NCBI RefSeq assembly: GCF_024211255.1 | Contig: NZ_JAMLDY010000005.1 | Span: forward strand, 62,001 to 126,000 | DNA from: Sphingomonas liriopis | GTDB taxonomy: Bacteria > Pseudomonadota > Alphaproteobacteria > Sphingomonadales > Sphingomonadaceae | Reading direction: 5' to 3' | DNA length: 64,000 nucleotides | In this document: positions 17,714 to 25,464 of the stretch, one piece after another | How positions within the stretch are numbered: the first letter of the stretch is position 1 | Layout: the number at the start of each line of letters is the position of its first letter | The notes under the pieces: generated by a model | Told to the model about the DNA's origin: nothing | Seen by the model: the letters and a program-made list of their open reading frames with translations, nothing else | The model's database searches: none | Made by a program: the position numbers and the translations under genes

Positions 17714-19173
17714 TCCGGCATCACACGCGCGACCGACCAGTCGAGCCGCAGGCGCCCCCCGGCCGACCCGGGTTCGGCACGGCCGCCACGCGTGACGATC
17801 CCCTGAGCGACCGCGGTGCGTTGACGCAGGCTGCCGCCGCGAACCACGATCGACCGGGCCAGCCGCGCGGACGCCCAGCTTGCCGCCGATAGCGCTTCGT
17901 CGTCGATGACGCCGGCGGTGATGGGGATGGCGGGCAGGGCGATGTCGCCGGGCGGCGTGAGCAGGACGTGCCAGTCGTCGACCGCGGCATCCGCACGCTG
18001 CTCGAGATCGCGATAGCCGGCGATGCCGAGGCCGGTCAGCGGCGCCGCAGCGGCGCGGATCGTCCGGTCAGAGGGGTCCGCACGCACCGCTGCGACGGGC
18101 ACGCCGGCGATCAGCGCGACGTCCGCGACTGCACGATCGCGTTCGCGTGCGGCACGCAACGCATCGCCATTGCCCGCGCGTGCGATCTGCGCCGCCTCGA
18201 CCGCGCCGGTTTCGGGCGAGATGCGCACCTGATCGACATGGACGTCGACCGGCCGTGCGAGCCGCCGGCGCAGGTCCGCGGCGAGCTTGCGATCCGCCCC
18301 CGGTTCGATCCGCGGCGTCAGCATCACCGCGCGCACGCGCACCGGATCGGCGCCATGATCGATCTCGACCTGGCTCAGCCGCGCCCCGGCGGGGAAATCG
18401 TCGCCCAGCGCATCGCGCACCTGGCGCTGCGCGACCGCCTCGAACGCGATCCTGCGCAGGCCGGCGCCGAGCGGAATCGACAGCAGCCCGATCGCCACCG
18501 CGAACAGGACGAGCTGCCAGCCGGTGTGTCGCGGCGACAGATGGCTGCCGAAACCATAGCAGCGCGCCACCAGCGCCGCGGTCAGCGCGATGGTGATCGC
18601 ATTGGTCAGGAACAGCAGCAGCGCGCCCGAGAAGACCACCCAGTTCGCCGTCGCGATGCCGAAGCCGACCACCACCAGCGGCGGCATCAGCGCGATCGCG
18701 ATCGCCACCCCGACGACCGTGCCGCCACGCCCGCGGATCAGCGCATAGCCGCCGGCGATGGCCGAGAGCAACGCGACGAGCAGATCGAACAGCGTCGGCT
18801 GCGTGCGTCCGGCGATCTCGCTGGTGATCGTCTGCACCGGAGAGAGCAGGATCAGCACGACGGACAGCGCCACCGCGATCGTCGCGCCCAGGACCAGCGC
18901 CGTCGCCGCGCGGCGGATCTCGGGAAAGTCGAGCGTGGCGATGCCGAACCCCAGACCGATGATCGGCATCATCAGCGGCGACAGCAGCATCGCGCCGATC
19001 AGCACCGCCACCGACGGCATCAGCAGACCGAGCAGCGAGATCGCCGCAGAGATGACGATCAGGAAGGCATAGCGGCCCGACCAGCCCGATTCCTCGGCGA
19101 TCTGCCGTCGGACGCCGTCATGGTCGACGCCTTCGGTCGCGCGGGCGAGCCACGACCGTGGCAAAGCGAACAT
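17686..19173 (-). CDS. DUF389 membrane protein
   Basis: The 495-residue protein has the DUF389 (formerly TIGR00341-like) membrane domain in its first half. There are about six hydrophobic helices, with the typical runs AMLLSPLMMPIIGLGFGIA (about 51-69) and GVAIAIALMPPLVVVGFGIA. The second half, from about residue 240, is soluble, alpha/beta-like and arginine-rich. The function of DUF389 proteins is not established; they are thought to be transport-related. Its start (19173) follows the ClC gene's stop by 11 bp, so the two are co-transcribed. The 3' end overlaps the acs remnant on the other strand, which suggests the junction was shaped by a rearrangement. Confidence 0.85.
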   Translation of the reverse strand: MFALPRSWLARATEGVDHDGVRRQIAEESGWSGRYAFLIVISAAISLLGLLMPSVAVLIGAMLLSPLMMPIIGLGFGIATLDFPEIRRAATALVLGATIAVALSVVLILLSPVQTITSEIAGRTQPTLFDLLVALLSAIAGGYALIRGRGGTVVGVAIAIALMPPLVVVGFGIATANWVVFSGALLLFLTNAITIALTAALVARCYGFGSHLSPRHTGWQLVLFAVAIGLLSIPLGAGLRRIAFEAVAQRQVRDALGDDFPAGARLSQVEIDHGADPVRVRAVMLTPRIEPGADRKLAADLRRRLARPVDVHVDQVRISPETGAVEAAQIARAGNGDALRAARERDRAVADVALIAGVPVAAVRADPSDRTIRAAAAPLTGLGIAGYRDLEQRADAAVDDWHVLLTPPGDIALPAIPITAGVIDDEALSAASWASARLARSIVVRGGSLRQRTAVAQGIVTRGGRAEPGSAGGRLRLDWSVARVMPDQEPGERGP

Positions 19174-19184
19174 CTGTGCAGGGT

Positions 19185-20519
19185 TCAGGTGGATCGAATC
19201 GTCTCCGTCATCGTGAAGGTCTTCGACAGGCCGTGGTACAGTTTGTCGCGGCACACCCATTGGCTGGCGGCATCGGCGATGAACGCCGTGGCGAACATCG
19301 GCAGCATCAGGCCGCGGCTCGCGGTCGTCTCCGACAGGATGATGACCGCGGTCAGCGGCGCGCGGACTACGCCGGCGAAATAGCCGACCATGCCCAGGAT
19401 CACGATCGCGCTGGCCGGCTCGCCGGGGAAGATCTCGCGCAGCAGATTGCCGACCCCCGCCCCCACCGCGAGCGACGGCGCGAAGATGCCCCCCGGCAGG
19501 CCGGCGATCGCGGTCGCGGCGGTGGCGATCATCTTGGCGGGACCGAACCACAGGGGCGCGTCGACCCCGACGATCATCGCGCGCGCCGATGCATAGCCGG
19601 TTCCCCAGGTCAGCCCGGTGGCGACGCCGAGCACCGCGACGACGCTGCCGCACAGGCCGGCGAACGCCACCGGATGCGCGCGCGACCAGTCGGTCAGCCG
19701 GTTGCGGCCGATCGCCATCGCCAGCAGCGTTCGCGAGAACACCCCGCCGGTCATGCCGCCGGCAATCCCCGCCACCGGCGCCACCAGCAACGCCGACAGC
19801 AGCGTCATGTGAGCGCCGATCGCGCCGAAATAGATGTAATCGCCCTGTACCGACTGCGCGACCATGCCGGCGACGACGATCGCGGCGAGGACGAGCAGCG
19901 TCACCCGCTGCTCGTAGGCAGACGCCAGCTCCTCGATCGCGAACATCAATCCGGCGAGTGGCGTGTTGAACGCAGCGGCCACGCCGGCCGCGCCGCCGGC
20001 GATCACCACTCCGCCACGCAACGGCACGCGCAGCAGGCGGTGCGTGAAGCCCATCACCGCAGCCGCGATCTGAACGGTCGGCCCCTCGCGGCCGACCGAC
20101 GCGCCGCCCAGCACCGCGCCGATGGTCAGCACCGCCTTGGCAGCGACCGTCCGGATCGAGATCAGCGTGCGGGTCGCCGCGTTCGGATCGGCCTGCGCCG
20201 CGATCACCTGCGGAATCCCCGACCCGCGTGCGAGCGGAGCGTAGCGGCGCGTCATCCACACCAGCCCCATGAAGGTCAGCGGCGTCGTGACGAGCGGCAG
20301 CCAGTGCCCGTTCCGCGCGAAACGGCCGAACGTCGCGCTGGCCAGATCGGCTGCTTCGGCAAAGAGCGTGGCGACGATCCCAACCAGCACCGCACCGACG
20401 ATGATGGCCATGCGCGTGCGAAATTGCGTCGATCGCGGCCCCCGCGCGCGAAGCAACGCCCTGTAGCGCGACGGCGTCCAGCGCTTGGCCGGTACAAGGC
20501 GGTCGAATATGCCGGCCAT
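19185..20519 (-). CDS. ClC-type chloride channel / H+/Cl- antiporter
   Basis: The 444-residue protein has the ClC fold with all three selectivity-filter signatures: GSGIPQV (about 100-106), GREGPTVQ (about 143-150, with the gating glutamate) and GIFAPSLAVGAGVG (about 349-362). About ten or more hydrophobic segments are visible, and no C-terminal CBS domains are present. It is therefore a short bacterial ClC that moves chloride, possibly in exchange for protons, in the inner membrane. The start is supported by AGAGGGA six bases upstream. It heads a two-gene operon with DUF389. Transporter and channel members of the family cannot be separated with confidence here. Confidence 0.93.
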   Translation of the reverse strand: MAGIFDRLVPAKRWTPSRYRALLRARGPRSTQFRTRMAIIVGAVLVGIVATLFAEAADLASATFGRFARNGHWLPLVTTPLTFMGLVWMTRRYAPLARGSGIPQVIAAQADPNAATRTLISIRTVAAKAVLTIGAVLGGASVGREGPTVQIAAAVMGFTHRLLRVPLRGGVVIAGGAAGVAAAFNTPLAGLMFAIEELASAYEQRVTLLVLAAIVVAGMVAQSVQGDYIYFGAIGAHMTLLSALLVAPVAGIAGGMTGGVFSRTLLAMAIGRNRLTDWSRAHPVAFAGLCGSVVAVLGVATGLTWGTGYASARAMIVGVDAPLWFGPAKMIATAATAIAGLPGGIFAPSLAVGAGVGNLLREIFPGEPASAIVILGMVGYFAGVVRAPLTAVIILSETTASRGLMLPMFATAFIADAASQWVCRDKLYHGLSKTFTMTETIRST

Positions 20520-21019
20520 TTTCCCTCTTTAAGGCGAACGATCGGCAAGGCCAGCCCGATCCATCGACGCGAGGGTAGCGGTCTGCGCCATCGCGCGCCT
20601 CCGGAGCGACCGATCGGCGCTCCTGTGCCTGGACCGGAGCCGCCGACGCCATCGCGGCCGTCGTCGCACCCTTCATCGTGTCGTCTCCTGGTGCGTTGGC
20701 GTCGTCGCTGGTCACGGCTGCCTCACGGTGTCCGTTATTTGGCGGTCGCAGCGTCGCGGTGGTCGAGGAAGCGGCTGATCGCAAAGATCGGCCCGCTCGA
20801 TCGATCCGGTCAGCCGGCGGATATGGCATGCGCCTGTGAGCAGCTGTCATGGAACCACATCTGCCCACCTGCCACGTTGGTTTGACGGAGCCGCCGCACG
20901 CTATGTCACGAACGCACAGGCGGTGCCGATCGCGCGGTCGGCACCGTCACCGAACCCCTTGCGAAGAATTAATTGTACGATTAAGTAATGCGCAGGCCTT
21001 GCCATGAGGACGAGCAAGA
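20520..21019. other. Gene-poor gap between ClC and EthD genes
   Basis: No convincing gene is visible in this 500-bp divergent gap. It holds a 9-bp inverted repeat (CGGTGCCGA at 20921-20929 against 20938-20946) and, close to the EthD start, a 16-bp AT-rich palindrome listed separately. Open frames here have no family resemblance and no ribosome-binding site. Confidence 0.6.
20969..20984. promoter_or_regulatory. Candidate operator upstream of EthD-racemase-thiolase operon
   Basis: TTAATTGTACGATTAA is a 16-bp inverted repeat with a single mismatched pair, centred on GTAC, in otherwise GC-rich DNA. It ends 35 bp before the EthD start codon, a typical position for a TetR-family operator. The trailing TTAAG also appears in the sites at 31959 and 43937. 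Confidence 0.5.
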
Positions 21020-21337
21020 ATGCAGCCGATCCTGACCCTGTTCTACCCTGCCACGACGCGCGACTTCGACGTCACCTATTACGCCGGGCAGCATCTTCCG
21101 CTGGTCGACCGGATATGGGGATCGTTCCTCGACCGAGTGGAGGTGCTGAAGGGGGTCACGTCGCTGGTGCCGGGCGCCGCTCTGCCGTTCGCCGCACTCA
21201 CCGTGCTGTACTTCAAATCCGATGCAGACCTGCAAGAAGCCCTGGCCCACCCCGACGCGGTGCTGCTTCAGCAGGACATCGCCCGCTTTTCCGACGTCTC
21301 GCCGATCGGACAGGTCAACGTCGCCGTGACGGCCTGA
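21020..21337 (+). CDS. EthD family protein
   Basis: The 105-residue protein matches the EthD family (named from ethyl tert-butyl ether degradation), small dimeric alpha-beta-barrel proteins related to monooxygenase- and dehydratase-like folds. Recognisable parts are the N-terminal [20 protein letters not shown], with the conserved histidine of the family, and the C-terminal [14 protein letters not shown]. It is the first gene of a probable operon with the racemase (gap 4 bp) and the thiolase. EthD proteins often accompany P450 or other oxygenase systems, and one is encoded 6 kb away, but their exact role is unclear. GAGGACGAGCAAGA precedes the ATG. Confidence 0.85.
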   Translation: MQPILTLFYPATTRDFDVTYYAGQHLPLVDRIWGSFLDRVEVLKGVTSLVPGAALPFAALTVLYFKSDADLQEALAHPDAVLLQQDIARFSDVSPIGQVNVAVTA

Positions 21338-21341
21338 TCGG

Positions 21342-22445
21342 ATGGCCGGCCCCCTGACAGGCTTGCGGATCGTCGAATTCGCCGGGATCGGCCCCGCCCC
21401 CTTCGCCGCTATGATGCTGGCCGACCACGGTGCGGAGGTCATCCGCATCGAACGGCCCGAAGACCTGACCGAACAGGCGATCGCCATCCGCCGGCGCGAC
21501 GTCACGTTGCGCTCGCGCACCTTCGTCGCGGCGGACCTCAAGACGGAGGCGGGACGCGACCGCGTCCAAGAGCTGATCGCCGATGCGGACGGCGTGATCG
21601 AAGGATTCCGGCCCGGCGTGATGGAGCGGCTGGGGCTCGGCCCGGCGGAGCTGCTCGCCCGCAATCCGCGGCTCGTCTATGGCCGGATGACCGGCTGGGG
21701 GCAGACCGGCCCCTATGCGCAGGCCGCCGGCCACGACATCAACTATATCGCGCTCAGCGGCGCACTCCACGCCTTCGGGCGCGCGGGCGAGAAGCCGACG
21801 CCGCCGATCAACATGGTCGGCGATTTCGGCGGCGGTGCGATGATGCTCGCCTTCGGCATGGTCAGCGCGCTCTACCACGCCCGCGCGACCGGCGAGGGGC
21901 AGGTGATCGACTGCGCGATGACCGATGGCAGCGCGCTGTTGATGAGCGCGATCTGGAGCATGATGGCGGTCGGCATGTGGCGCGACGAACGCGGCGTCAA
22001 CCTGCTCGATACCGGCGCGCATTTCTACGACACCTACGAGACCGCCGACGGCGGGTTCATCGCGCTGGGATCGATCGAACCGAAATTCTACGCGCTCCTG
22101 CGCGCCGCCGCGGGACTGACCGGCGAGGAATGGGACGACCATTTCGACGCCACGCGCTGGGCGGCGTTGAAGCCCCGGCTCGCGGCGATCATCCGCACCC
22201 GGACGCGCGACGAATGGACGACGGCGATGGCGGGCACCGACATCTGCTTCGCCCCCGTCCTGTCGATGCGCGAGGCACCGCTCCACCCGCATAACGCGAC
22301 GCGAGAGACGTTCGTCGAGATCGACGGCGTGATGCAGCCTGCGCCCGCACCGCGTTATTCCGCAACCCCTCTGCCGCGCCCCCGCATGTGGGACGGCGTG
22401 CCGCGCACCGGCATGGCGTTCGACGGCGCGGCCACCCCCGGCTGA
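21342..22445 (+). CDS. Alpha-methylacyl-CoA racemase (CaiB/BaiF family)
   Basis: The 367-residue protein is a family III CoA-transferase-fold enzyme of the alpha-methylacyl-CoA racemase branch. By alignment to the well-studied mycobacterial racemase (H126, D156, E241), the catalytic histidine is H131 ([13 protein letters not shown]) and the aspartate D161 ([11 protein letters not shown]); the glutamate lies in a TYETADGGF segment. Length matches the family (about 360). It interconverts 2R- and 2S-methyl acyl-CoAs so that branched chains can enter beta-oxidation, which points to a methyl-branched substrate (isoprenoid or sterol side chain). It is placed between EthD and a thiolase in the same operon. 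Confidence 0.92.
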   Translation: MAGPLTGLRIVEFAGIGPAPFAAMMLADHGAEVIRIERPEDLTEQAIAIRRRDVTLRSRTFVAADLKTEAGRDRVQELIADADGVIEGFRPGVMERLGLGPAELLARNPRLVYGRMTGWGQTGPYAQAAGHDINYIALSGALHAFGRAGEKPTPPINMVGDFGGGAMMLAFGMVSALYHARATGEGQVIDCAMTDGSALLMSAIWSMMAVGMWRDERGVNLLDTGAHFYDTYETADGGFIALGSIEPKFYALLRAAAGLTGEEWDDHFDATRWAALKPRLAAIIRTRTRDEWTTAMAGTDICFAPVLSMREAPLHPHNATRETFVEIDGVMQPAPAPRYSATPLPRPRMWDGVPRTGMAFDGAATPG

Positions 22446-22486
22446 CCCGCCGCACACGAATCGGCATTTCAACAGGACAGGACAGC

Positions 22487-23740
22487 ATGTCGGAAGCATG
22501 GATCATCGACGCCGCCCGCACCCCCCGCGGCATCGGCAAACCGGGCAAAGGCGCGCTGGCGGACCTGCATCCGCAGGTCCTTGCCGCCACCGTCCTCCAA
22601 GCGCTGGTCGAGCGGAACGGGATCGACAGCGCGACGATCGACGACGTCATCTGGGGCACCAGCGCACAGCGGGGGGCGCAGGGCAACGACCTTGCGCGCA
22701 TGGCGCTGCTCGACGCCGGATTCGACACGCAGGTCAGCGGCGTGACGCTCGACCGGTTCTGCGGATCGGGGATCACCGCGGTCAGCCTGGCAGCGGGCAT
22801 GATCGCATCGGGCTTCGAAGAGGCGATCGTCGCGGGCGGGACCGAGATGATGTCGCTGACGGCGACGATGGCGGCGCAGGAGGCGGCGCGCGGCGAACCG
22901 CCGATGATGATGGATGCCGGCAACCTGCGGCTGCGCGCGCGCCATCCGCAATCGCACCAGGGCGTCTGCGCCGACGCGATCGCGACGATCGAGGGGATCG
23001 GTCGCGAGGACGTCGATGCCCTGGCACTCGAAAGCCAGCAGCGCGCCGCCGTCGCCATCGCCGAGGGGCGGTTCGCGCGCAGCCTCGTCCCCGTCCACCA
23101 TCTCGACGGTACGCTCGCGCTCGACCGGGACGAATTTCCCCGTCCGGGCACGACGGCGGAGGGGCTGGCGGCGCTGCGCCCGTCCTTTGCGGCCATCGCC
23201 GACGTCGCGGTGGACGATGCGGGTACGACCTATCGCCAGCTCATCAACGCACGCTATCCCGACCTCGATATCCAGCACATCCACCATGCCGGCAATTCGT
23301 CGGGCGTCGTCGACGGCGCCGCGGCGCTGCTGCTCGCCTCGCCCGATTATGCCCGCCGCCACGGGCTGGCGCCCCGCGCGCGCATCGTCGCCACGGCTAA
23401 TGTCGGCGACTGCCCGACGCTGATGCTCAACGCCCCCGTCCCCGCCGCGCACAAGGCGCTGGCCAAGGCCGGGCTGTCGGTGGACGACATCGACCTGTGG
23501 GAGATCAACGAGGCGTTCGCGGTAGTCACCGAAAAGTTCATCCGCGACCTCCGCCTCGACCGGTCCCGCGTCAACGTCAACGGCGGTGCGATCGCGCTCG
23601 GCCATCCGATCGGCGCGACGGGCGCGATCCTGATCGGCACGATCGTCGACGAACTGGAACGCCGCGACCTCAAGCGCGGGCTGGTGACGATGTGCGCGGC
23701 AGGCGGCATGGCGCCCGCGATCATCGTCGAGCGGATGTAG
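22487..23740 (+). CDS. Acetyl-CoA acyltransferase (thiolase)
   Basis: The 417-residue protein is a degradative-type thiolase. The acyl-accepting cysteine is C92 (DRFCGSGITA), NEAFAV lies near 342-347, H373 is in GHPIGATGA and the second catalytic cysteine is C403 (MCAAGGMAP). It would cleave 3-oxoacyl-CoA to acetyl-CoA or propionyl-CoA plus a shortened acyl-CoA. The start at 22487 follows GGACAGGACAGC. It is the last gene of the EthD-racemase operon. A second, clearly different thiolase is encoded at 46.2 kb, so the locus may use two chain-shortening steps with different substrates. Confidence 0.94.
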   Translation: MSEAWIIDAARTPRGIGKPGKGALADLHPQVLAATVLQALVERNGIDSATIDDVIWGTSAQRGAQGNDLARMALLDAGFDTQVSGVTLDRFCGSGITAVSLAAGMIASGFEEAIVAGGTEMMSLTATMAAQEAARGEPPMMMDAGNLRLRARHPQSHQGVCADAIATIEGIGREDVDALALESQQRAAVAIAEGRFARSLVPVHHLDGTLALDRDEFPRPGTTAEGLAALRPSFAAIADVAVDDAGTTYRQLINARYPDLDIQHIHHAGNSSGVVDGAAALLLASPDYARRHGLAPRARIVATANVGDCPTLMLNAPVPAAHKALAKAGLSVDDIDLWEINEAFAVVTEKFIRDLRLDRSRVNVNGGAIALGHPIGATGAILIGTIVDELERRDLKRGLVTMCAAGGMAPAIIVERM

Positions 23741-23773
23741 CGCCCGGGAAGCGATCTGCAGCAGAAGAAGAGA

Positions 23774-23911
23774 TGTTCGCGCGGAGGCGCGGAGGACGCA
23801 GAGGTGTTGCGCCTGCCGCAGCGGCGGCCCCGCTCATCAGGCCATAAAGATGACAGGGCTACGCCCCTCCACGCGAGACATCTCTGCGTCCTCCGCGCCT
23901 CTGCGCGAACA
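23774..23911. repeat. Long inverted repeat (about 31-bp arms)
   Basis: The arm at 23774-23804 (with GCGCGGAGGACGCAGAG) is repeated in inverted orientation at 23880-23911, across about 75 nt. It sits between the thiolase stop and the convergent TetR gene, where it could terminate both transcripts. No transposase lies between the arms. It resembles dispersed intergenic palindromes in GC-rich proteobacteria and is a different family from the repeats at 481 and 4282. Confidence 0.75.
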
Positions 23912-23971
23912 CGCTTTCCCGTTCTTCGGCACGCTTACATGCGGACGGGAATCACACGCCCGGCACACCTG

Positions 23972-24622
23972 TCACGCCTCGTCGGCGAGCACGCCCTTCA
24001 GGAAGATCGTCACCACCTGATCGATATATTGCCGCTTCAGCGTATCGTCGACGACGGCGATGCCATAGCAATATTTGAGCGATACGCTCGACGAGAACAG
24101 ATGATCGCACATGCCGATCACGTTGAAATAGAGTAATTTCGGGTCGATGTCGCGGAATTCGCCGATCGCCCGCCCCTCACGCACGATCACGTCGTACGCG
24201 TCGGCGATCGGTTTCAGGAAACGGTCGGCGATCCGCTGGCGTTCGTCTTCCGTGCCTTCCTGCAACAGTTTGATCATCAGCCGGCTGAGATAGGGATAAT
24301 TGTAGTAGGTGTTGATGAGGCCGGCGAGATGATAGCGCAGCTTCTTCGCCGGGCGAATGTCCATGGCGAGCAGATGATCGAGTTCGGCGAGGTTGTTCTC
24401 GGTATCCCGCTCCAGCAACGCTCGCAGCAGCCCGTCCTTGCCACCGAAATAATAGCGCACCAGCGCGGCGTTGAGCCCGGCCCTGGCAGCGATGTCGCTC
24501 AGCGGCACGTCGAGGCTGTCCGCCTCGCGCATGGCGATGCTTGTTGCCTCGAGCAGCCGCGCGCGCCCCGACGCCGGCGCCTCCACGTCCTGAACGATCG
24601 CCTTCCGTCCCGCCACCCGCAT
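23972..24622 (-). CDS. TetR family transcriptional regulator
   Basis: The 216-residue protein has a TetR N-terminal helix-turn-helix at about residues 20-65 (LSDIAARAGLNAALVRYYFG, then KDGLLRALLER). The C-terminal ligand domain contains aromatic-rich stretches (NTYYNYPYLSRLMIKLLQEG) that suit a hydrophobic effector such as an acyl-CoA. A 16-bp palindrome 10 bp upstream of its ATG is a good autoregulatory operator. It is the last gene on the leftward side and is followed by a second TetR gene upstream. It is a candidate controller of the catabolic locus; which promoters it binds is not known. Confidence 0.92.
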   Translation of the reverse strand: MRVAGRKAIVQDVEAPASGRARLLEATSIAMREADSLDVPLSDIAARAGLNAALVRYYFGGKDGLLRALLERDTENNLAELDHLLAMDIRPAKKLRYHLAGLINTYYNYPYLSRLMIKLLQEGTEDERQRIADRFLKPIADAYDVIVREGRAIGEFRDIDPKLLYFNVIGMCDHLFSSSVSLKYCYGIAVVDDTLKRQYIDQVVTIFLKGVLADEA

Positions 24623-24631
24623 TCCTTAACT

Positions 24632-24647
24632 GATTGATGAACCAATC
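24632..24647. promoter_or_regulatory. Candidate TetR operator (autoregulation)
   Basis: GATTGATGAACCAATC is a 16-bp inverted repeat with one mismatched pair. It starts 10 bp upstream of the TetR ATG at 24622, where bound protein would block transcription or initiation. Its half-site GATTG differs from the GTC-N6-GAC sites elsewhere in the locus. Confidence 0.5.
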
Positions 24648-24692
24648 TATCGTGAAAGGCGGAAAGAGCCAAGCGACGAATGACGAGGCGGA

Positions 24693-25349
24693 TCAGGAGG
24701 ACGCTGGCAGCCGCCCGCGCAGCGCGGCGACGAAACGCTCCTTCAGCAATGCGAGCGACGCGGTCGCCAGCATCTTGTTGCCGGTCAGGTCGCGGCCGAT
24801 CGCCAGCCCCTGTGTCGCGGCAATCAGCAGATAGACCTCGTTGAGCAGGCCCAGCGGATCGCTCATCGCGAACTGCTCGGCGACCTGCATCACCTTGCCG
24901 CTCGCCAGGTCGCTCATCGCGCGCATCGCGCGCTGCAGCCCGTCTTCCAAGCTGGTATCCCAGCGGCTGGCGAGCTGGATTTCGGTGAAGGCGCGCGCCG
25001 GCAGATCGGTCTGCACCCGCCACAGGATGCTGGGGAAGTCCATCATCCCCTTGAGCAGATCGCTATGCCGCAGCAGCCCGCTCTCGACCGCGGCGAGCAT
25101 CCGCTGCATCGCTTCCTCGGCGGTGGCGACCATCAGCATGTCGCGGGTCGGGAACTGGTGGAGCAGCGACCCGCGGCTGACGCCGGCATCGTCCAGCACG
25201 GCCTGCGTCGTGGTCGCGGCATAACCGTGCAGCGCGACCAGTTTGATCGCGCTCGACAGCAGGATGTCACGGGTCGCCTTGCCGCGCGCGCGCGTCGCAA
25301 CGTTTCGCTCGCCGTTGGCGGCAACAGGGGTGGCAGGCAAATCGATCAT
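24693..25349 (-). CDS. TetR family transcriptional regulator
   Basis: The 218-residue protein has a TetR helix-turn-helix at about 25-70 (AAIKLVALHGYAATTTQAV-like region, then DDAGVSRGSLLHQFPTRDML). The C-terminal domain is of the kind seen in regulators of lipid or aromatic catabolism. The start at 25349 gives a normal-length N-terminus; an in-frame ATG at 25427 would add 26 residues and lacks a Shine-Dalgarno. The gene lies downstream of the BVMO gene with about 115 bp between, so it can have its own promoter or be read through. Two TetR genes in tandem suggest two effector-dependent branches of control. Confidence 0.9.
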   Translation of the reverse strand: MIDLPATPVAANGERNVATRARGKATRDILLSSAIKLVALHGYAATTTQAVLDDAGVSRGSLLHQFPTRDMLMVATAEEAMQRMLAAVESGLLRHSDLLKGMMDFPSILWRVQTDLPARAFTEIQLASRWDTSLEDGLQRAMRAMSDLASGKVMQVAEQFAMSDPLGLLNEVYLLIAATQGLAIGRDLTGNKMLATASLALLKERFVAALRGRLPASS

Positions 25350-25464
25350 CCCGGATGGTCGCAACGATCGCACAATGTAGGCGAGCGTGCGGGGGTGTCC
25401 ATCCGGCGGGTCCGAACCGGATGACATTTGCTTGATATTCCATGGCTATGGACGGGCCAGCCGC

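Noticed and set aside
19174..20868. Continuous open frame joining the DUF389 gene to sequence upstream of the ClC gene
   Set aside because: The extra part is opposite or out of frame with a well-supported ClC gene and is low-complexity arginine-rich sequence, so the DUF389 gene is taken to start at 19173.
23774..23911. Possible insertion sequence ends or CRISPR repeats
   Set aside because: There is no transposase or integrase between or near the arms, no target duplication was recognised and the arms occur once, in inverted order, not as a direct-repeat array.
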